A DNA stretch of 48,291 nt from positions 1-48,291 of the forward strand of contig NZ_JACSQK010000005.1 of assembly GCF_014836675.1 (NCBI RefSeq), given 5' to 3'. The notes under the pieces were generated by a model. That model saw nothing but the letters and a program-made list of their open reading frames with translations. It was not told the DNA's origin and did not search any database. Origin of the DNA: Comamonas avium. GTDB taxonomy: Bacteria; Pseudomonadota; Gammaproteobacteria; Burkholderiales; Burkholderiaceae_C. Shown here piece after piece: positions 7,901 through 14,087 of this stretch (position 1 is its first letter; each line of letters opens with the position of its first letter). The position numbers and the translations under genes were made by a program.

Positions 7901-8878
7901 TTACATCAGCAGGTGTTCACCAGCGTTGTCACCGCCCAAGATGACGTAGTTGACCTTGCGGATGTCCAGCAATTTGGTGCCGCCGGAGTAGCTGATGGAC
8001 GATTGCACATCCTGCTCCATCTCGATCAGCGTATTCATCAGCGGGCCCTTGACGGGTTCCAGGATGCGCTTGCCTTCGACGTGCTTGTACTCGCCCTTGT
8101 TGAAGTCGGACGCCGAGCCGTAGTATTCCTTGAACAGCTCGCCATTCACTTCCACGGTCTTGCCGGGGGATTCCTCATGGCCTGCAAACAGCGAACCAAT
8201 CATCACCATGGTGGCACCAAAGCGGATGCTCTTGGCAATGTCACCGTGGCTGCGGATGCCGCCATCAGCAATGATGGGCTTGGTGGCCACGCGTGCGCAC
8301 CACTTCAGGGCCGACAGCTGCCAGCCGCCTGTGCCAAAGCCGGTCTTGAGCTTGGTGATGCACACCTTGCCGGGGCCTACGCCCACCTTGGTGGCGTCAG
8401 CGCCCCAGGCTTCCAGATCGATCACGGCTTCAGGGGTGGCCACGTTGCCAGCAATCACGAAGGCTGCGGGGATCTTGGCCTTGATGTACTGAATCATGTT
8501 CTTGACGCTGTCGGCATGGCCGTGGGCGATGTCGATGGTGATGTACTCGGGGCAGATGTCGTCGGCCACAAAGCGGTCCACGATGGCGTAGTCCGCTGCT
8601 TTGACGCCCAGAGAGATCGACGCAAACAGGCCTTGCGACTGCATGGCCTTGGTGAACAGGACGTTGTCGATGTCAAAGCGGTGCATCACGTAGAAATAGC
8701 CGTGTTGCGCCAAGAATTTGCAGATCTTCTCGTCCAACACGGTTTTCATGTTGGCGGGTACGACGGGCAGGCGGAAGGTGCGGCCACCCAGCTCAACGCT
8801 GGCATTGCATTCCGAGCGGCTTTCCACGCGGCACTTGCGGGGCAGCAGCAGTACGTTGTCGTAGTCGAAGATTTCCAT
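7901..8878 (-). CDS. guaC: GMP reductase
   Basis: 325 residues. It converts GMP to IMP and ammonia with NADPH, allowing guanine nucleotides to re-enter the adenine branch. The IMPDH/GMPR TIM-barrel fold shows as [13 protein letters not shown] at the N-terminus, [15 protein letters not shown] (about 115-129), the catalytic loop [17 protein letters not shown] with Cys at residue 173, [21 protein letters not shown] and the flap region [14 protein letters not shown] [10 protein letters not shown]. There are no CBS domains, which separates it from IMP dehydrogenase. The size and loop resemble the Gram-positive type of GuaC more than the E. coli type. ATG 8878 is preferred over a TTG three codons upstream. 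It is transcribed alone, with a terminator at 7851-7877. Confidence 0.9.
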   Translation of the reverse strand: MEIFDYDNVLLLPRKCRVESRSECNASVELGGRTFRLPVVPANMKTVLDEKICKFLAQHGYFYVMHRFDIDNVLFTKAMQSQGLFASISLGVKAADYAIVDRFVADDICPEYITIDIAHGHADSVKNMIQYIKAKIPAAFVIAGNVATPEAVIDLEAWGADATKVGVGPGKVCITKLKTGFGTGGWQLSALKWCARVATKPIIADGGIRSHGDIAKSIRFGATMVMIGSLFAGHEESPGKTVEVNGELFKEYYGSASDFNKGEYKHVEGKRILEPVKGPLMNTLIEMEQDVQSSISYSGGTKLLDIRKVNYVILGGDNAGEHLLM

Positions 8879-8954
8879 GATTTCCAAGCTCCAGAAAGGT
8901 CACGGCGGGAATCTCACCCGCCTCAATTTTCAAAGTAGGCGCTTGGTCTGGAGG

Positions 8955-8998
8955 CCGGTTTTTTGGCAGGCAAGCAAATTGCGGCCAAAAAAAACCGG
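8955..8998. other. Long hairpin between guaC and uvrD
   Basis: CCGGTTTTTTGGC (8955-8967) faces GCCAAAAAAAACCGG (8984-8998), an inverted repeat that differs only in A/T tract length (6 versus 8), with a 16-nt loop. It lies in the divergent region upstream of both guaC and uvrD. It may be a relic terminator, a bent-DNA site or a regulatory hairpin. Confidence 0.5.
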
Positions 8999-9144
8999 AC
9001 CACAAAAACTTGGGCCCGGTGATTGATTCTATATGTGCTGGCATACCCTTGGTGCATGCATGTTCGAATGAGCGGTGTATGCGCAGGCATATACCGCTGT
9101 GCGGCGGGATGCACTTGTCCGTGCCTGGGGTGGTTCACACTTCC

Positions 9145-9159
9145 TACAATGCGAGGATG
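9145..9159 (+). promoter_or_regulatory. -10-like box abutting the uvrD start codon
   Basis: TACAAT (9145-9150) stands six bases before the ATG at 9157. No good Shine-Dalgarno is spaced correctly (AGG touches the ATG), and no TTGACA-like -35 is found at 16-18 bp. If used, transcription would begin at or next to the start codon, giving a leaderless mRNA. Confidence 0.4.
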
Positions 9160-11586
9160 TTCCCAATCGACTTGCTTGACGGTGCCCATGGTGGCACGCC
9201 TTCTTCTCAGAATTCACCCCTGCTGCAAGGGCTGAATGACGAACAGCGTGCCGCTGTGACGTTGCCACAGGGCCATGCACTGGTGCTGGCAGGTGCTGGT
9301 TCGGGCAAGACCCGGGTGCTCACTACGCGCATTGCATGGCTGCTGCAAACAGGGCAGGTCTCGCCCGGCGGCATCATGGCCGTGACGTTTACAAACAAGG
9401 CAGCCAAGGAGATGACGGCACGACTGTCTGCCATGCTGCCTTACAACGTGCGCGGCATGTGGATTGGCACCTTCCACGGTCTGTGCAACCGTTTGCTGCG
9501 TGCCCACCATGTGGCCGCTGGCCTGCCAGCCACCTTCCAGATTCTGGATACACAGGACCAGCTGTCTGCGGTCAAACGCCTGTGCAAGCAGTACGGTGTA
9601 GACGATGAACGCTTTCCGCCCAAGCAACTGACGTGGTTCATTGCAGGCTGCAAGGAAGAGGGCATGCGCCCGCAGGATGTGCCGGTGGCCGATCCTGATA
9701 CGAAAAAGAAGGTAGAGCTGTACGCGCTGTACGAGGCGCAATGCCAGCGCGAAGGGGTGGTGGACTTTGGTGAGCTGATGCTGCGCAGTTTTGAACTGTT
9801 ACGCGATGACGCTGCGTTGCGCGCCCATTACCAGCAGCGTTTTCGGTTTTTGCTGGTCGACGAGTTTCAGGACACCAACAAGCTGCAGTACGCATGGCTC
9901 AAGCAGCTGGCGGGCGAATTTGTCAACGGCAAGATGCAATCTACCAGCAGCGTGCTGGCCGTGGGGGACGATGACCAGAGCATCTATGCCTTCCGTGGTG
10001 CGCGTGTGGGCAATATGAGCGACTTTGTGCGCGAGTTTGATGTGCAGCACCAGATCAAGCTGGAGCAGAACTACCGCAGCTACGGCAATATTCTGGACAG
10101 TGCCAATGCGCTGATCGAGCACAACAGCCAGCGCCTGGGTAAGAACCTGCGCACTGATCAGGGTGCGGGCGAGCCGGTGCGTGTGATGGAGTCACCCACC
10201 GATCTGGATGAAGCCAGCTGGATCGTGGGAGAGATCAAGGATCTGGTGCGCAACGACGGCTACAGCCGCCAGGAAATCGCCATTTTGTACCGCAGCAATG
10301 CGCAAAGCCGGGTGATTGAAAGCAAGCTGTTCAACGCAGGCATTCCTTACCGGGTGTATGGCGGCCAGCGGTTTTTTGAGCGCGCTGAAATCAAGCATGC
10401 ACTCGCCTATTTGCGGCTGATTGAAAATCCGCACGACGACACCAGCTTTATGCGCGTGGTGAACTTTCCTGCGCGTGGCATTGGCGCTCGCAGCGTAGAG
10501 ACGCTGCAGGAAACCGCACGTGCTGCCGGGTGCTCGCTGAACGACGCGGTAACGGCCGTAGGTGGCGCAGCAGGCACCAAGCTGCAAGGCTTTGTGGCCA
10601 AGATGGATGTGCTGCGCGAAGAAGCAGAAGGCAAGACATTGCGCCAGACCATTGAGCGGATGCTGGAAGTCAGCGGCTTGATTGACCACTACGGCACGGA
10701 AAAAGAAGGCCAGGACCGCATCGAGAACTTGAAAGAGTTGATCAACGCGGCCGAAAGCTTTGTGACGCAAGAAGGTTTTGGCAAGGATGCGGTGGCGCTG
10801 CCCATGGATGAAACGGGTGCTCCGCTGACGCAAAGCCCTGCCAGCCAAGGCTTGGATACCAGCTTGCCGGTGCTGGACCTGCCCCTGAATGGCACAGATG
10901 CAGAGACGGGCGAAACCCTCTCGCCGCTGCAAGCCTTTTTGGTGCATGCGGCGCTGGAGGCCGGCGACAACCAGGCCCAAGCTGGTCAGGATGCGGTGCA
11001 AATGATGACAGTACACGCCAGCAAGGGGCTGGAGTTTGATGTGGTGTTCATTGGTGGCCTGGAAGAAGGCTTGTTTCCGCACGAAAACGCCATGAGTGAC
11101 CGTGGTGGTCTGGAAGAAGAACGCCGCCTGATGTATGTGGCTATCACCCGGGCACGCAAGCGCCTGTACCTGAGCCACTCACAAAGTCGCATGCTGCATG
11201 GGCGAACCACGTTCAATCTGCCCAGCCGGTTTATTGATGAGTTGCCCGAGAGCGCACTCAAGTGGATCAGCGCCAGGGGCGGCTTTGGCAGTTTTGCGCC
11301 TAAGAGCGCAGCGGGCAGCGGTTGGCAGTCGGGTGCCAGAGGTCAATTTGGTGCATATAGCCCCAAAGGCCCTGAAGTGTTTGCCAACCCGGTGGTGCCA
11401 GCCCAGAAGGCTGCCCCCGCGCACGGCATTGCCAAGGGCCTGACGGTGTTTCACACCAAGTTTGGCGAAGGCAAGGTACTGGCTGTGGAAGGGGCGGGTG
11501 ATGATGCGCGGGCGCACATCAACTTCCCGCGCCATGGAGCCAAGTGGCTGGCGCTGGCCATTGCCAAGCTGACTATCGTGGATTAA
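9157..11586 (+). CDS. uvrD: DNA helicase II (UvrD/PcrA type)
   Basis: 809 residues, superfamily 1A 3'-5' helicase acting in nucleotide excision repair and mismatch repair. All motifs are present: LNDEQRAAV (Q motif region), Walker A AGAGSGKTR (about 45-53), VTFTNKAAKEM (Ia), LLVDEFQDTN (II), GDDDQSIYAFRGA (III), QNYRS (IV), VHASKGLEFDVVF (V) and RLMYVAITRARKRLYL (VI). The C-terminal HTKFGEGKVLAVEG is the UvrD/PcrA tail that binds RNA polymerase in related proteins. Start ATG 9157 is chosen because the family begins about 25 residues before LNDEQ; 49 extra upstream codons have no conserved content. No LexA box is visible. Terminator at 11672-11702. Confidence 0.93.
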   Translation: MFPIDLLDGAHGGTPSSQNSPLLQGLNDEQRAAVTLPQGHALVLAGAGSGKTRVLTTRIAWLLQTGQVSPGGIMAVTFTNKAAKEMTARLSAMLPYNVRGMWIGTFHGLCNRLLRAHHVAAGLPATFQILDTQDQLSAVKRLCKQYGVDDERFPPKQLTWFIAGCKEEGMRPQDVPVADPDTKKKVELYALYEAQCQREGVVDFGELMLRSFELLRDDAALRAHYQQRFRFLLVDEFQDTNKLQYAWLKQLAGEFVNGKMQSTSSVLAVGDDDQSIYAFRGARVGNMSDFVREFDVQHQIKLEQNYRSYGNILDSANALIEHNSQRLGKNLRTDQGAGEPVRVMESPTDLDEASWIVGEIKDLVRNDGYSRQEIAILYRSNAQSRVIESKLFNAGIPYRVYGGQRFFERAEIKHALAYLRLIENPHDDTSFMRVVNFPARGIGARSVETLQETARAAGCSLNDAVTAVGGAAGTKLQGFVAKMDVLREEAEGKTLRQTIERMLEVSGLIDHYGTEKEGQDRIENLKELINAAESFVTQEGFGKDAVALPMDETGAPLTQSPASQGLDTSLPVLDLPLNGTDAETGETLSPLQAFLVHAALEAGDNQAQAGQDAVQMMTVHASKGLEFDVVFIGGLEEGLFPHENAMSDRGGLEEERRLMYVAITRARKRLYLSHSQSRMLHGRTTFNLPSRFIDELPESALKWISARGGFGSFAPKSAAGSGWQSGARGQFGAYSPKGPEVFANPVVPAQKAAPAHGIAKGLTVFHTKFGEGKVLAVEGAGDDARAHINFPRHGAKWLALAIAKLTIVD

Positions 11587-11671
11587 GACCCGCTGGCCAT
11601 CACCTCCAACACACACCAAAGCCTTGCTGGGTGGTGTGAGCGGCTCAAATGAAGCAGACAGATAGAGCAAT

Positions 11672-11702
11672 AAAAAAGGGACGCTGAAGGCGTCCCTTTT
11701 TT
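11672..11702. terminator. Bidirectional terminator between uvrD and the BPSS1780-type gene
   Basis: AAAAAAGGGACGC (11672-11684), loop TGAAG, GCGTCCCTTTTTT (11690-11702). It has A and T runs on both sides and serves two converging genes. The central 29 nt are identical to the argH terminator at 22978-23008. Confidence 0.9.
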
Positions 11703-11719
11703 ATTGCGGCTTGTGCCGC

Positions 11720-12562
11720 TTATTTGTAGTCGTAGGTGACATCGTCCACGTGCAAAGTGCGCTCTTCGTCGGGTGGCGAGAAGCAGTCACGGAAGGTGAA
11801 GACGGCAGAGGTCAGGAACATGGTGACCAAGGCCATGCCCAGCATGACGGTCAAAATATTGGCTGCCAGTGCCACAGCAGAGCCCAGCAGCAAGGACAGA
11901 ACCACGGTGATCAGTGACAGTGCAAGACCTGCACCAATGGCCAGACCCAGCCAGCCAATGGCATAGATGAAAAAAGCGCGGAAATTGCGTACACAGGCAA
12001 CAACGCTGAAGAACACCGCTTTGACGGGAGACACGCCATGCCATTGCACCAGGGCCGGTGCATGCCACATCAGCATGGCCAGCAGGTTGTAGAGAAAAAA
12101 GCCGCCCCACAGGGCAATGTGAAAACCGGGCTGCTGCACCAGCTCTTCAGCCATTTCGGGGGTAATGGGCTCGTTGCTCAGAGACAGGCGGGCCAGACTG
12201 CCGTCGTCAAACAGCGAGGTCAGCGCCACGATCAGCATGATGCCTACGGCGTAGAAAACGCCCAGAATGGCCAGAGCCTTGGTGCGTGGGTTGTCGCCAC
12301 GAAAGGGGGCAATGACCAGGCTGGGGCGTGGAATACGGTCTTGAGAGGCCTCTGCTGCGCCCAGCATCATGATCAGAAATACCGAGGGCATGAGAACGAG
12401 GGCAATGTAGGGGCCAATGACGGGCAGCATGCCAATCAGCGACACGGCTGCCATGCTGAGAAACAGCAGTGCAGTCAGTGCCATGGGCTGGCGCCAGAAG
12501 GTTTGCATGCCCAGCTTGACCCATTGCAGGCCTGTGCTGGCAGGAACGATATGAAGTTTCAT
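11720..12562 (-). CDS. BPSS1780-family membrane protein
   Basis: 280 residues with six or more hydrophobic segments. The N-terminus VPASTGLQWVKLGMQTFWRQ and the central GISPVKAVFFS-like GVSPVKAVFFSVVACVRN are typical of a betaproteobacterial family of unknown function named after Burkholderia BPSS1780. The C-terminus (DCFSPPDEERTLHVDDVTYDYK) is cytoplasmic-looking and acidic. M at 12562 is chosen because MKLHIVPASTG is the usual beginning; the longer frame adds 23 atypical residues. It converges with uvrD and ends 18 bp from the shared terminator. No role can be assigned. Confidence 0.75.
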   Translation of the reverse strand: MKLHIVPASTGLQWVKLGMQTFWRQPMALTALLFLSMAAVSLIGMLPVIGPYIALVLMPSVFLIMMLGAAEASQDRIPRPSLVIAPFRGDNPRTKALAILGVFYAVGIMLIVALTSLFDDGSLARLSLSNEPITPEMAEELVQQPGFHIALWGGFFLYNLLAMLMWHAPALVQWHGVSPVKAVFFSVVACVRNFRAFFIYAIGWLGLAIGAGLALSLITVVLSLLLGSAVALAANILTVMLGMALVTMFLTSAVFTFRDCFSPPDEERTLHVDDVTYDYK

Positions 12563-12672
12563 GTCTGTGTGGTACGCAAGAAAAAAGCCACTCAAAGCAG
12601 CGCTTGCGATCTGCTGAACTGTACCCCACACCTCACCAGCAGAGTGTGGCGTGGGGCTGCTGTGGCTTGAGC

Positions 12673-13644
12673 TTACGCTGTCAGCGGGTGGGCTAGCGTT
12701 GCAGGGTAGGCCACGCGCTGGCGCAGCACCCGCTCAAAGTGGGTGGGGTCGTGAGGCACCAGCATGGCAGCTTCACGAGGCAGATAAAAGTCCCACAGAC
12801 GTGAAATCCAAAACCGCAGTGCGCCAGCGCGCAGCATGGCGTTGAACAGCTGGCGCTCCGCAGCTTGCAGCGGGCGCACGGCCTGATAGGCATCCAGCAT
12901 GGCCTGTGCCTTGGCGGCATCGTGTGCACCGGTGGCATGGTCAATGCACCAGTCGTTCAGACACACGCACAGGTCAAACAGGAAAGAATCTACGCCGGCA
13001 AAGTAAAAGTCAAAAAAGCCGGTGAGTGTTTCACCTTCAAACATGACGTTGTCGCGAAACAGGTCGGCGTGTACGGGGCCGCGGGGCAGGGCCTGGTAGG
13101 CGCTGGATGCGGCCGTGTGGTTCTGAAAGGCCAGCTCGGACTGCAGCAGCTCGGCAGTGGCAGGCTCCAGGTGTGGCAATACCACGGGCGCTGTCTCGTT
13201 CCACCAGGGCAGGCCGCGAAGGTTGGGTTGCTCGCGGTCGTAATTGCGCCCAGCCAGGTGCATACGCGCCAGCATGTCGCCCACTGCCGCACAGTGCACG
13301 GGCTGAGGCTGCAACTGGCTTTTGCCGCGCAGTTTTTGCACGATGGCCGCGGGCTTGCCGCAGACTTTGTGCAAGATGTCGCCACTCTTTGCATCTGCCT
13401 GTGGGTCGGGCACCGGAATGCCTGCATGCGCCAGGTGTTTCATCAGATAGAGATAAAAGGGCAACTGTTCGGCAGTCAGGCGCTCAAATAATGTGAGTAC
13501 CCACTCCCCTTGATCTGTTGTCAGGAAGTAGTTGGTGTTTTCAATGCCACCTTGAATGCCACGCAGCTCGGTGAGCTGGCCCAGGGGAACGCGGCGCAGT
13601 AAATCGCGCGCGTCTTTGTCAGAAACTTCGGTAAAAACGGCCAT
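12673..13644 (-). CDS. thrB: Homoserine kinase (APH-fold type)
   Basis: 323 residues. It phosphorylates L-homoserine with ATP, the first committed step toward threonine. It belongs to the aminoglycoside-phosphotransferase fold ThrB found in Proteobacteria such as Pseudomonas and Burkholderia, not the GHMP-type E. coli ThrB. Visible features: MAVFTEVSDKDARDLL start, GGIENTNYFL nucleotide loop (about 32-41), WVLTLFERL, catalytic HADLFRDNVMF (H-x-D-x4-N, near residue 196) and metal-binding FFDFYFAG. The family usually shows DFYFA at this position, so this is not a defect. The upstream neighbour is the DUF2782 gene (73-bp gap holding a terminator-like hairpin 19 bp before the ATG). No Shine-Dalgarno is evident. 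Confidence 0.92.
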   Translation of the reverse strand: MAVFTEVSDKDARDLLRRVPLGQLTELRGIQGGIENTNYFLTTDQGEWVLTLFERLTAEQLPFYLYLMKHLAHAGIPVPDPQADAKSGDILHKVCGKPAAIVQKLRGKSQLQPQPVHCAAVGDMLARMHLAGRNYDREQPNLRGLPWWNETAPVVLPHLEPATAELLQSELAFQNHTAASSAYQALPRGPVHADLFRDNVMFEGETLTGFFDFYFAGVDSFLFDLCVCLNDWCIDHATGAHDAAKAQAMLDAYQAVRPLQAAERQLFNAMLRAGALRFWISRLWDFYLPREAAMLVPHDPTHFERVLRQRVAYPATLAHPLTA

Positions 13645-13662
13645 CGCTCAGGATGAAAGAAA

Positions 13663-13698
13663 GAAAAAAGCCTGCTGCGGCGATTGCGCGACAGCAGG
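13663..13698 (-). terminator. Terminator-like hairpin just before thrB (possible attenuator)
   Basis: On the minus strand CCTGCTG (13692-13698), an inner GCG-CAAT-CGC, CAGCAGG (13671-13677), then CTTTTTTC. The U tract ends only about 19 bp before the thrB ATG at 13644. It either ends DUF2782 transcription or works as a leaky or regulated attenuator for thrB. Confidence 0.6.
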
Positions 13699-13717
13699 TG
13701 AGGAAAAAAGAGGGGGC

Positions 13718-14053
13718 TTAGAACTGCAGAGCGCGCCAGACGCGGCGGCCATTGGTGCCGTCGGCACCTTCAGCGTTCTGAGGTTGCACCTCGTAAGCAG
13801 GCAAATTACCCACCTTGGGTTGAACGGTAATGTTCTTGGTTTCGCCACCGACACGCAATTCGTCCACACGGCTGCCTTCGTCTTCGACGCGAATGCGCTC
13901 AATACGTTGATTGCGTTTATCGCCCTTTTGCTCCGTATTTTGCAGCTGCTCTGAAGCTTGTGCATTGGGTTGGGGCGAGTTTTCGCCCTTGTCCTGTGCC
14001 AGCACGGGGGCTACGGCCAGGAAGGAGGTGAGGATGATGGTGGCTGCGCGCAT
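13718..14053 (-). CDS. DUF2782 family exported protein
   Basis: 111 residues. Signal peptide MRAATIILTSFLAVAPVLAQ, then a Gln/Asn/Glu-rich stretch and the conserved C-terminal part RIERIRVEDEGSRVDELRVG, followed by VQPKVGNLPAYEV and RVWRALQF. DUF2782 proteins are small periplasmic proteins of unknown function, and in betaproteobacteria they stand between thrB and polA, as here. Start 14053 gives a clean signal peptide; the 16 residues of the longer frame would run into the polA start. TACAAT (minus strand, 14060-14065) lies six bases before the ATG and no Shine-Dalgarno is seen, so the transcript may be leaderless. Confidence 0.82.
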   Translation of the reverse strand: MRAATIILTSFLAVAPVLAQDKGENSPQPNAQASEQLQNTEQKGDKRNQRIERIRVEDEGSRVDELRVGGETKNITVQPKVGNLPAYEVQPQNAEGADGTNGRRVWRALQF

Positions 14054-14059
14054 ACCTAA

Positions 14060-14080
14060 ATTGTAGAGGGCAGGCACAAT
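14060..14080. promoter_or_regulatory. Back-to-back -10-like boxes of DUF2782 and polA
   Basis: The two divergent genes start only 34 bp apart. TACAAT on the minus strand (14060-14065) precedes the DUF2782 ATG by 6 nt, and CACAAT on the plus strand (14075-14080) precedes the polA ATG by 7 nt. Two promoters in this space must overlap, with each -35 region inside the other gene. Confidence 0.4.
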
Positions 14081-14087
14081 TCCAGCT

